This document shows positions 7,420 through 14,390 of a DNA stretch of 64,000 bases, in pieces; within the stretch, counting starts at the first letter, position 1; each line of letters begins with the position of its first letter. The notes below the pieces were generated by a model that was given only the letters and a program-made list of their open reading frames with translations, searched no databases and was not told the origin of the DNA. The stretch comes from DTU064 sp045588245 (GTDB taxonomy: Bacteria > Bacillota > Clostridia > Oscillospirales > CAG-272). The position numbers and the translations under genes are program-made. The DNA lies in NCBI GenBank assembly GCA_045588245.1, contig JAZNDW010000011.1, positions 69,511 to 133,510 of the forward strand. Direction: 5' to 3'.

Positions 7420-7983
7420 ATGAAAGACAGCGCGATAATAGATCTGTTTTTCGAGCGAAGCGACGTTGCCGTCAGGGAACTTGAGGCAAAATACGGTGTG
7501 AAAATGAAAAGTCACGCCGAACGTTATCTATCGGACAGACGCGACGCGGAAGAGGTGTATAACGACACCCTCGTCGCGATATGGAACTCTATTCCTCCCG
7601 ATCATCCGAACAAGCTGTTGACGTATATATTGGCAATTCTCGAGCACAAGGTCTTCGACAAGCTGAAATATCAGGCGAGTCAAAAACGTGCAAGCACAAA
7701 AGAAGCACTCTTTTCTGATTTTGACGACGTGGCAAAGCATATCGACAGGAGCGCCAGCGCCGAGGAGATCGTTATCAACCGCAAAAGCGGTGTGATAAAC
7801 GAGTTTCTCTCATCCGAGACGGAATCGAGCAGGCGAATTTTCGTCAAACGCTACTACTATGGCAAGTCCATTCCCGATATCGCACGCGAATCGGGAATGT
7901 CCGAAAACGCCGTTTATGCGAGAATATCAAGAACAAAGGCGCGGCTTTACAGCTATTTGCGTGATAAGGGGGTCATTATATGA
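7420..7983 (+). CDS. ECF-like RNA polymerase sigma factor
   Basis: 187 aa with AAAGGAAG upstream. Region 2 spans residues about 20-85: LSDRRDAEEVYNDTLVAIWNSIPP matches the sigma-70 region 2.2-2.3 helix, and KLLTYILAILEHKVFDKLKY the -10-binding part. Region 4 spans about 130-183: RRIFVKRYYYGKSIPDIA and ENAVYARISRTKARLYSYL, a helix-turn-helix. This is the clostridial group-4 sigma type usually followed by its own membrane regulator. The stop overlaps the next start by four bases (ATGA), so the two are translationally coupled. The role would be to redirect RNA polymerase to a small set of promoters when the partner releases it. Confidence 0.92.
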   Translation: MKDSAIIDLFFERSDVAVRELEAKYGVKMKSHAERYLSDRRDAEEVYNDTLVAIWNSIPPDHPNKLLTYILAILEHKVFDKLKYQASQKRASTKEALFSDFDDVAKHIDRSASAEEIVINRKSGVINEFLSSETESSRRIFVKRYYYGKSIPDIARESGMSENAVYARISRTKARLYSYLRDKGVII

Positions 7984-9671
7984 GATTATCGGTTTATATG
8001 CAGGAAGAAATAAACGAGATCGACAGAAAGTATTTGCTCGAAGCGGCAGATACGACCAAGGATTCAACCTCCACCGCTTTATATTTGGTAAAGTCAAATG
8101 AATCATCCGTCAAGGATAAACTTAAAAACGTCATTTCCGTTGCCGCGAGCGTCGTTTTGGTTGCCGCTATCATCATTGCCTTTGTGCTGATGCGAAACAG
8201 TATCTCAACGCCGGGCGACAACGATCCGGCAGATTCCGCAAACAATACGGGCGGCGTGTACGACTCCACCGATACCGACAGATCCGACGGAGCCTCAGAC
8301 TCAGCCGACTCAAACGATACTACCGATGTCGTCGCTCCCGACGACACAACGCTTCCCGACGATACGACGACCAACGGCAACGAAAACAACGACATCTACA
8401 CAACAGACCTCGTCGGATACGAGTTCGTCATCATTTCACCCTTCGCAAGCGAGAATCTGAACTACAGCATCAATGATTTTGATGAGCTTACCGACGATAT
8501 TTACGAGTATGCCATCTACAGCCGCAACCGCACCGTTGAGGAGCTGTTGAACGTCACGATCACGGAAGTGAGGGCGTCAGACGGACTCGGAGTTTTCGAT
8601 CTGTTACAAACGTCCGTCAACGCAGGTGCAGGTGACTACGACCTCTGCTTCAATAGCATGCGCTACTCCGTTATGTCCGCAGGCTATAACCATTATTATG
8701 ACCTCTGCGATCTATCGTACATCGATCTTGACAAATCGTGGTGGAATTCCGATGCCGTCGAACAGCTTTCGTTTTTCGGCAAAACACCGCTCGTTGCAGG
8801 CGATATCTCAATGTCCGACAAGGAAGGTCTTTGGGCGATGTACTATAACAAAGACATTCTCGCGACGCTTTCCGCAGACGATCCGTACGAGCTCGTTCTC
8901 CGTGACGAATGGATGTGGGACAAAATGCACGCGATGGCAGCCGATATAACCGCCAACGGTGACGTTGCCGGCTTCATCACAACTCCCGGAAACATAGCCG
9001 CAAGCTGGACTTCAGCGCAGCAAAAGCTTATCTCAACCGACAAGAACGGCGCGCCGACCGTTTCCTTCGGGACTGATGTTTTCTCGATGATATTTGAGGA
9101 TATACGCGATATTATGGACAGCGATTCCACCTCTGTCATCTATTTTGATGGTTCCGAAGGCATCATTTCCATCGACGCCGTTGACGCATTCGCCGATGGC
9201 GATGCGCTCTTCACTTCAACGACGCTTTCCTTCGCACGCTATCTGAGAAACAAGGACGTCAACTTCGGCATCGTCCCATATCCCAAATACGATGCCGATT
9301 CCAAATGGTACGGCTCTCACGTCACAAAGTACTCAAACGTCATGGGAATCCCGACCGACTGCTCGGATACTTACGCGGCAAGCATCATAACCGAGGCTCT
9401 TGCCGCTAAAGGAGCCGAATATATCACGCCCGCATATTACGAAGCTCTCACCACATCTGCGTCGGCGCGTGACGAGCAGTCTGCGACGATGCTTGATATG
9501 ATCTTCCGTAACCGTTCGTATGACATCGGCGTATTCCTCAATTATAACGACGTTTGCTCCGATCTGATGAAAAAGAGCAACTCCGCTCCTCTCGATCTTT
9601 ATAACGATAATCACGAATCGATCAATGAGCAGCTCGAATCTTCATTTTCCGCTCTGCGCAGCCTCGGTTGA
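7980..9671 (+). CDS. Probable anti-sigma factor with an extracellular solute-binding domain
   Basis: 563 aa, starting inside the sigma stop codon with AAGGGGG upstream. Residues 1-48 are cytoplasmic and include MQEEINEIDRKYLLEAADT, typical of proteins encoded after this class of sigma factor. Residues 51-70 are a single membrane helix (VISVAASVVLVAAIIIAFVL). A Ser/Thr/Asp-rich linker runs to about 138. Residues 139-563 are a complete solute-binding domain that matches the flanking lipoproteins: YIDLDKSWWNSDAVEQL, AGDISMSDKEG, WMWDKMHAM, FGIVPYPKY, MLDMIFRNRSYDIGVF. There is no lipobox. Inference: ligand bound outside controls a sigma-binding region inside. The anti-sigma role rests on position, topology and the N-terminal motif, not on a proven sigma-binding fold. 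Confidence 0.82.
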   Translation: MRLSVYMQEEINEIDRKYLLEAADTTKDSTSTALYLVKSNESSVKDKLKNVISVAASVVLVAAIIIAFVLMRNSISTPGDNDPADSANNTGGVYDSTDTDRSDGASDSADSNDTTDVVAPDDTTLPDDTTTNGNENNDIYTTDLVGYEFVIISPFASENLNYSINDFDELTDDIYEYAIYSRNRTVEELLNVTITEVRASDGLGVFDLLQTSVNAGAGDYDLCFNSMRYSVMSAGYNHYYDLCDLSYIDLDKSWWNSDAVEQLSFFGKTPLVAGDISMSDKEGLWAMYYNKDILATLSADDPYELVLRDEWMWDKMHAMAADITANGDVAGFITTPGNIAASWTSAQQKLISTDKNGAPTVSFGTDVFSMIFEDIRDIMDSDSTSVIYFDGSEGIISIDAVDAFADGDALFTSTTLSFARYLRNKDVNFGIVPYPKYDADSKWYGSHVTKYSNVMGIPTDCSDTYAASIITEALAAKGAEYITPAYYEALTTSASARDEQSATMLDMIFRNRSYDIGVFLNYNDVCSDLMKKSNSAPLDLYNDNHESINEQLESSFSALRSLG

Positions 9672-9720
9672 CTTATCGCAGTGCATAATTAACGTATCAT
9701 TTTGCATTCACGGAGATTTC

Positions 9721-9779
9721 GTTAACAAAATATTACGCATCATTTGTTTTTGTTAACATTTACACAATCTTTAGTTAAC
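9721..9779 (+). promoter_or_regulatory. Three GTTAAC sites upstream of the third solute-binding gene
   Basis: GTTAAC occurs at 9721, 9752 and 9774 (31 and 22 bp apart, about three and two helical turns). The first two are part of a larger inverted repeat: GTTAACAAAA at 9721-9730 and TTTTGTTAAC at 9748-9757. It lies just upstream of the promoter and may be an operator. Confidence 0.4.
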
Positions 9780-9781
9780 AT

Positions 9782-9828
9782 TTCATTCAACAAGGACGCT
9801 TTGTTATAATGTATCATATAAAGTAGAA
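9782..9828 (+). promoter_or_regulatory. Promoter region of the third solute-binding gene
   Basis: TTCATT (9782-9787), 17-base spacer, perfect TATAAT (9805-9810). Just downstream is ATATAAAGTAGAA (9816-9828), which resembles the site before the sigma gene. Confidence 0.5.
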
Positions 9829-9857
9829 TAACAGCATAAACTTCACGGAGGTATAAT

Positions 9858-11300
9858 ATGAAAAAAATCTTATGTTTACTGTTGGTTCTGCTCATGATCG
9901 CCGTTCCGCTCGCAGCTTGCACCGATCCCGCTGACAACGGAGAAGGAACAAAAGACGCCGCCAACACCGGAACCGGCGACGAAACAGGAAACGAAACCGA
10001 AAACGCCGAAGACAAGATCCTTGAGATCCCCGACGAAAAATTCGAAGACGAAGAGTTCGTTATCCTCACTCCCGATGTTCTTACATACAACTTTGCTATG
10101 TGTGACTTCGACGAGCCCTCCGACGACGCATACGAAAATGCGATCTACGAGCGCAACCTCGCCGTTGAAGATATGCTCGGCATTACAATCAGCGAAGTTT
10201 CCGCTACGCTCGGCTCTGCCGTATACGAGCTTTTCAAGACGTCCGTTGACGCAAACACCGACGACTACGACATCTGCTTTAACAGCATGGACTATTCCGC
10301 ATCCGCCGTCGGTGCAGGATATTGCTACACTATCGATGATTTCGCATACATCAATCTCGACAAGGCATGGTGGAACGATGACTGTACAAATCAGCTCGCG
10401 CTCGGCGGTCAGCACTATATGGTCGCAGGCGACATCGCTCTTTCCGACAAGGAGTGCATTTGGTGCGTATACTTCACCAAGTCGCTGATCGAGGCTCACG
10501 GCCTTGAGAATCCCTACGATCTCGTTGCCAACAACACATGGACATGGGATAAAATGCACGAGATGGGCCGCGAAACAATGTATGACGAAAACGGAAACGG
10601 CACACCCGAATATTCAGTAGATACGTTCGGTATTTCCGGACACAGCGAAAACTATCCCGCATTCTGGGAGTCCGCAGGCTTGAAGCTCGTTGACCTTGAC
10701 GACGAAGGTATTCCCGTTCTCACATGGGGTACAGAACAGTTCGTCAACGCATTTGAGGATATCGTAGTTATCATGGGCGACACCGAATGCTACAACGATG
10801 ATAACCAGGTTCCGCTTATCTTCAAGGACGGAAGAACCCTCTTCGCAACGGAAGTTATCGCGCACGCTCGCAGCTTCCGCGAAAACGATGAAGATTTCGG
10901 TATCGTTCCCTTCCCGAAGTACACTTCCGACATCGACCGTTACTACTCCTACATCGCAGTTTCTTCCTGCGTTTTGACGATCGGCAACAACTGTCCCGAC
11001 ACATATAAGACCGGTATTATCGTTGAAGCTCTCGCAGCAAAGGGAAATCAGATCCTCACCCCCGCTTATTACGAAGGTCAGCTCAAGTCCCGTTACTCTC
11101 GCGATGAAGAGTCCGGAGAAATGCTCGATATCATCTTCCAGCAGCGTTGCTACGACCTCGGCGTATTCTTCAACTGGGGTTCCGCTTACACGACGCTCAA
11201 ATCCGTTGACGCTAACCCCGCAACTCTGTACGCACAGCTCCAGAAGGCTATGAACAAGGCTATCGAAAAGAGCCTTGATAAGCTTTCTATCTTCGGATAA
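9858..11300 (+). CDS. Extracellular solute-binding lipoprotein, second paralogue (orphan)
   Basis: 480 aa. CGGAGG six bases before the ATG fixes the start. The signal peptide (MKKILCLLLVLLMIAVPLAA, lipobox Cys21) is almost that of 5745-7196. The mature part has YINLDKAWWNDDCTNQLALGG, VAGDIALSDKECIW, WTWDKMHEM, FGIVPFPKY, SCVLTIGNNCPDTY and a long shared stretch TPAYYEGQLKSRYSRDEES. DNA identity to the first paralogue is high near the 3' end, which points to fairly recent duplication or gene conversion. No transporter partner is encoded nearby. Its ligand is probably a sugar or small oligosaccharide, by family; it may compete with the membrane receptor at 7980-9671 for ligand. Confidence 0.88.
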   Translation: MKKILCLLLVLLMIAVPLAACTDPADNGEGTKDAANTGTGDETGNETENAEDKILEIPDEKFEDEEFVILTPDVLTYNFAMCDFDEPSDDAYENAIYERNLAVEDMLGITISEVSATLGSAVYELFKTSVDANTDDYDICFNSMDYSASAVGAGYCYTIDDFAYINLDKAWWNDDCTNQLALGGQHYMVAGDIALSDKECIWCVYFTKSLIEAHGLENPYDLVANNTWTWDKMHEMGRETMYDENGNGTPEYSVDTFGISGHSENYPAFWESAGLKLVDLDDEGIPVLTWGTEQFVNAFEDIVVIMGDTECYNDDNQVPLIFKDGRTLFATEVIAHARSFRENDEDFGIVPFPKYTSDIDRYYSYIAVSSCVLTIGNNCPDTYKTGIIVEALAAKGNQILTPAYYEGQLKSRYSRDEESGEMLDIIFQQRCYDLGVFFNWGSAYTTLKSVDANPATLYAQLQKAMNKAIEKSLDKLSIFG

Positions 11301-11316
11301 AGTTGTAACTTCAAAT

Positions 11317-11349
11317 AAAAACGGCGGTGAAATCACCGCCGTTTTTTTG
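11317..11349 (+). terminator. Intrinsic terminator after the second lipoprotein paralogue
   Basis: ACGGCGGTG (11321-11329) pairs with CACCGCCGT (11334-11342), followed by a T run. Bases 11350-11480 show nothing recognisable. Confidence 0.9.
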
Positions 11350-11484
11350 CGCCGACGCATTCGTCAAAATGCCGTTTCGTGCAAGAGGACACATAAAAAC
11401 AGCCAAAAATCGAAGAATTAACGAGCATTTGCGAGATAAGTCGGGCATATTTTGAAATTGTCAAATATTTTTTCAAAAAGCCTA

Positions 11485-11513
11485 TTGACAAGCGTGTTGA
11501 CCCATGTTATAAT
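11485..11513 (+). promoter_or_regulatory. Consensus sigma-A promoter of rplM-rpsI
   Basis: TTGACA (11485-11490), 17-base spacer, TATAAT (11508-11513); both boxes are perfect. Confidence 0.92.
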
Positions 11514-11519
11514 TCATCT

Positions 11520-11562
11520 CGCGCGGTCGAAAACGGTGTATAGCTATGCCCTGCCGTCCGCG
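11520..11562 (+). promoter_or_regulatory. L13-type ribosomal protein leader hairpin
   Basis: Right after the predicted transcript start, CGCGG (11522-11526) pairs with CCGCG (11558-11562) and ACGG (11533-11536) with CCGT (11554-11557), closed by a short inner stem. The ACGGTGTAT...GCCCTGCCGT layout resembles the L13 leader known in Firmicutes, where L13 represses its own mRNA. I could not compare it with the covariance model. Confidence 0.65.
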
Positions 11563-11610
11563 AAAACACAGTTTTTTATTAAATAAAGATATTCTTTCGG
11601 AGGAATCACA

Positions 11611-12039
11611 ATGTCGACCTACATGGCAAAAAAAGAGACGGTTGAACGCAAGTGGTACGTTCTCGATGCAGCAGGAAAGCCCCTCGGCAAGACCGCTGTT
11701 GCAGCTGCTACCATTCTTCGCGGCAAGCACCGTCCCGAATTCACGCCTCACGTTGACTGCGGCGAATACGTTATCATCGTAAACGCTGAAAAGGCAGTTC
11801 TCACAGGCAACAAACTCACACAGAAGTACTACCGTCGTCATTCCGGTTATATCGGCGGCCTCAAAGAGGTTCAGTATAAGACTCTCATGGCGACCCGTCC
11901 CGAGCTCGCAATGCGTCTTGCAGTTAAGGGCATGCTCCCGAAGAACTCTATCGGCGACAAGTCCATCACCCGTCTGCACGTATACCGCGGTCCGGAACAC
12001 AAGCAGCAGGCTCAGAAGCCCGAAGCTTACGAAATATAA
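11611..12039 (+). CDS. rplM: 50S ribosomal protein L13
   Basis: 142 aa, full length. CGGAGG precedes the ATG at 11611. Family marks are KWYVLDAAGKPLGKTAVAAA near the start, LRGKHRPEFTPHVDCGEYVIIVNAEK, and YRRHSGYIGGLKE, then AVKGMLPKNSIG near residue 110 and LHVYRGPEHKQQAQKP at the end. It binds 23S rRNA early in 50S assembly. It leads the usual rplM-rpsI pair (15-base gap), with a consensus promoter and a likely autoregulatory leader upstream. Confidence 0.98.
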   Translation: MSTYMAKKETVERKWYVLDAAGKPLGKTAVAAATILRGKHRPEFTPHVDCGEYVIIVNAEKAVLTGNKLTQKYYRRHSGYIGGLKEVQYKTLMATRPELAMRLAVKGMLPKNSIGDKSITRLHVYRGPEHKQQAQKPEAYEI

Positions 12040-12054
12040 TAGGAGGACGAATAA

Positions 12055-12456
12055 ATGTACACAAGCGCTAAACCTTATTTCTACGGCACAGGCAGAAGAA
12101 AAAGCTCCGTTGCTCGCGTTCGCATAGTTCCCGGTTCCGGTGTTGTAACCATCAACGGCCGTGACATCGACGATTATTTCGGCCTCGATACTCTCAAGCT
12201 CATCGTTAACCAGCCCTTCGCTGTTACCGATACAGAAGGCAAGTTCGACATCATCGCTCTCGTTCGCGGCGGCGGTTATTCCGGACAGGCAGGTGCAATC
12301 CGTCACGGTCTTGCACGCGCTCTTTGCCAGGCAGATGAAAGCTTCCGTCCCGCCCTCAAGAAGGCAGGCTTCCTCCGTCGCGACCCTCGTATGGTCGAGA
12401 GAAAGAAGTACGGTCTCAAGAAGGCTCGCCGCGCAAGCCAGTTCTCCAAGAGATAA
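12055..12456 (+). CDS. rpsI: 30S ribosomal protein S9
   Basis: 133 aa. AGGAGGACG precedes the ATG. Diagnostic segments are YGTGRRKSSVARVR near the start, INGRDIDDYF, GGGYSGQAGAIRHGLARAL and RDPRMVERKKYGLKKARR, ending in the basic tail FSKR that reaches the P-site tRNA. Second gene of the rplM-rpsI operon. Confidence 0.98.
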   Translation: MYTSAKPYFYGTGRRKSSVARVRIVPGSGVVTINGRDIDDYFGLDTLKLIVNQPFAVTDTEGKFDIIALVRGGGYSGQAGAIRHGLARALCQADESFRPALKKAGFLRRDPRMVERKKYGLKKARRASQFSKR

Positions 12457-12480
12457 TCTCATCCCTATTGGGATCACACA

Positions 12481-12512
12481 AAAAAAGCGTTGCTTTCAGC
12501 AACGCTTTTTTA
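12481..12512 (+). terminator. Intrinsic terminator after rpsI
   Basis: AAAAAAGCGTTGC pairs with GCAACGCTTTTTT around a TTTCA loop. Confidence 0.9.
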
Positions 12513-12555
12513 CGTGCACGATTCGCGGCATACTGTTTATTTTTATGGAGTTTTG

Positions 12556-12564
12556 TGGTATAAT
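12556..12564 (+). promoter_or_regulatory. Extended -10 promoter before the VanZ-like gene
   Basis: TGGTATAAT is an extended -10 (TGN-TATAAT); the -35 region is weak. The ATG at 12573 would lie almost at the transcript start, which bears on the choice of start codon. Confidence 0.5.
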
Positions 12565-12572
12565 GCAGCCGT

Positions 12573-13112
12573 ATGATAAATCAAAATTCGGCAGGAGAAG
12601 ATCTATCAGTGTTTCAATCAGCAAAACAAAAAAGAATATCGTATACTGTATTTGGTATATATTCAATATTACTTGTATGGTTGGTTCTTTTCAAATTTTC
12701 CACAAGCCTTTCGGAGTTGCCGAATATGCGTGTTATAAATTTGATCCCATTTTACTATGACCAAGAGACAACCACACATTCGACAGAAATTCTTTATAAT
12801 ATTATCGTTTTCGTTCCATTAGGCGTATATGTTCAGATATTCAAAGAAAATTGGCATATAGCAAATAAATGTGCAGTTATTCTTTTGACAAGTTTTCTAT
12901 TCGAAGCAGTCCAATTCATTTTCGCAATCGGCGCCAGTGATATTACAGACATTTTAGGGAACACCTTTGGAGGAATCGTAGGTATTCTCTTCTCTGTTAT
13001 GATAAAGAAAATTGCTCCCGATAAATTTATCTCTATCATTAATGCTTGGGGCATATTAATTGAGATTACGGCAATAGTATTGCTTGTGTTGCTTTTGGTG
13101 GCAAACAGTTAA
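12573..13112 (+). CDS. VanZ-like membrane protein
   Basis: 179 aa from the ATG at 12573. That codon has no ribosome site and sits about nine bases after a -10 box, so the true start may be GTG at 12609, which has AGGAG 11 bases upstream (167 aa). Membrane helices lie at about residues 25-43, 73-88, 100-118, 124-145 and 158-177. NLIPFYY, ILYNIIVFVPLGVYVQIF and LLTSFLFEAVQFIFAIGASDITDILGNTFGGIVG are hallmarks of the VanZ family, whose founder gives teicoplanin resistance by an unclear mechanism. Base composition is much richer in A+T than its neighbours, a hint of transfer. Confidence 0.82.
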   Translation: MINQNSAGEDLSVFQSAKQKRISYTVFGIYSILLVWLVLFKFSTSLSELPNMRVINLIPFYYDQETTTHSTEILYNIIVFVPLGVYVQIFKENWHIANKCAVILLTSFLFEAVQFIFAIGASDITDILGNTFGGIVGILFSVMIKKIAPDKFISIINAWGILIEITAIVLLVLLLVANS

Positions 13113-13223
13113 ACCAATTTTGATTTATCGGGCAAAATCGGCATTGAATGCCCGAGTGATTTTAGTGCAAATCCGATGTAGTATATTATTAAATCAACAT
13201 AACAAAATCCGCGGAGGATAACA

Positions 13224-13721
13224 ATGATAACCACAGATAAGCTACGGAACATGGCATCGGTCATACTGACTCAAAACGGAAAGATCCTGATGCTGTATAG
13301 GCAAGGCTCTCGAATCGTCAACAATCTTTGGGTGCCGTCGGCAGGCGGTCACTTTGAAGCCGACGAGCTCAACGATCCGCGTGCCTGTGCGTTGCGTGAG
13401 CTATACGAGGAGCTCGGACTGACCGAGGACGATGTCGAAGGTTTGTCGCTCCGCTACATCACGCTTCGCAATTACAAGGGCGAGGTGCGCCAGAACTATT
13501 ACTTCTTCGCAAACCTCAAAAACGGACGCGAAGCGTCGCTTTCTTCAAACGAGGGTGAGCTTCGCTGGTTTGCCCCCGATGAGCTGACAGATATAGAAAT
13601 GCCGTTTTCGGCGAAATTCATGTTAGATCATTACGTCTCCGTCGGGAAGCATACAGACTGCCTTTATGGCGGCGTCTCAAACAGTGTTTCCGTCGTTTTC
13701 ACCGAGCTTGGCGAGGGCTGA
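13224..13721 (+). CDS. Nudix hydrolase (NTP pyrophosphohydrolase family)
   Basis: 165 aa with GCGGAGG before the ATG. The Nudix box is GGHFEADELNDPRACALRELYEELGL at about residues 41-66, with two residues more than the textbook GX5EX7REUXEEXGU spacing; the REXXEE metal-binding core is intact. This spacing is common in clostridial members. It would cleave a nucleoside diphosphate linked to another group; the substrate cannot be told from the sequence. It stands alone between a VanZ-like gene and a terminator. Confidence 0.88.
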   Translation: MITTDKLRNMASVILTQNGKILMLYRQGSRIVNNLWVPSAGGHFEADELNDPRACALRELYEELGLTEDDVEGLSLRYITLRNYKGEVRQNYYFFANLKNGREASLSSNEGELRWFAPDELTDIEMPFSAKFMLDHYVSVGKHTDCLYGGVSNSVSVVFTELGEG

Positions 13722-13740
13722 CGCAAAACACAACGCAAAA

Positions 13741-13772
13741 AGAGGACTTTCGTCACCGAAAGTCCTCTTTGT
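13741..13772 (+). terminator. Intrinsic terminator between convergent genes
   Basis: AGAGGACTTTCG (13741-13752) pairs with CGAAAGTCCTCT (13757-13768), followed by TTGTTT on the plus strand and an A/T tract on the other side. It probably serves both the Nudix gene and the UPF0340 gene. Confidence 0.85.
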
Positions 13773-13777
13773 TTCAT

Positions 13778-14338
13778 TTACATAAGATCTTCATTGTAAA
13801 CCGCCCTTGCTCCGCCGACGAATTTTGCTCTCGTGCGTGCAAAAACGACGTGCGCATCGCCGATCTTGTCAACGGACAGGCGCATCGGCACCGCAACGCA
13901 TTTCAGGTGCATTCCGATGAGCGTATCGCCAATGTCGATGCCTGCATCAGCAGCTATCTTTTCAACCGCGACGGGCGAGGTAAAGCGCTTATACGCCGCC
14001 GTCGCAAACGATCCGCCCGCCTTCGGCTGCGGAATGACGTTTACCTCATCGAGTCGCTCGCGTTTCATCAGCTCACGCTCTATGACGATGGCACGGTTCA
14101 GATGCTCGCAGCACTGCGCTGCAAGATAAACTCCCGCCGTTTGTGCTGCCTCGTAAATGCCGCCGAACACCGCCTCAGCTACGTCAAGACTTGAACACGT
14201 CCCGATCCGTTGCCCTGCCACCTCGCTCGACGAGCATCCTACGACGAGAATATCCCCGTCCTTCAGCTTTGCTGACGCGATGAGCTCATCCGTTGCAGCC
14301 TTCGCCGACGATCTGATCTCCAAAAGCATTTCATTCAT
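13778..14338 (-). CDS. UPF0340 / TIGR01440 family protein (YwlG-like)
   Basis: 186 aa; AAGGTG precedes the ATG. The sequence follows the YwlG/UPF0340 pattern throughout: LVVGCSSSEVAGQRIGTCSS near residue 32, CEHLNRAIVIERE near 77, VNVIPQPKAGGSFATAAYK near 99, and DIGDTLIGMHLKCVAVPMR near 136. Length is normal for the family. Function is unknown; homologues are widespread in Firmicutes and often sit near glyA. Confidence 0.92.
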   Translation of the reverse strand: MNEMLLEIRSSAKAATDELIASAKLKDGDILVVGCSSSEVAGQRIGTCSSLDVAEAVFGGIYEAAQTAGVYLAAQCCEHLNRAIVIERELMKRERLDEVNVIPQPKAGGSFATAAYKRFTSPVAVEKIAADAGIDIGDTLIGMHLKCVAVPMRLSVDKIGDAHVVFARTRAKFVGGARAVYNEDLM

Positions 14339-14355
14339 ATTTGATCACCTTTCAA

Positions 14356-14390
14356 AAGATAAGGCACCGCGCGGTGCCTTATCTTTTTTA
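14356..14390 (-). terminator. Intrinsic terminator after the cotH-like gene
   Basis: A long palindrome AAGATAAGGCACC-GCGC-GGTGCCTTATCTT with T runs on both sides, between the cotH-like stop and the UPF0340 gene. Confidence 0.85.

Noticed and set aside
11546..11782. Open frame starting in the rplM leader
   Set aside because: Its ATG lies inside the L13-type hairpin and it overlaps rplM in another frame.
13128..13155. TCGGGCA/TGCCCGA hairpin after the VanZ-like gene as terminator
   Set aside because: Only a 7-bp stem with a 14-base loop and a weak T run; possible but not supported enough to list.
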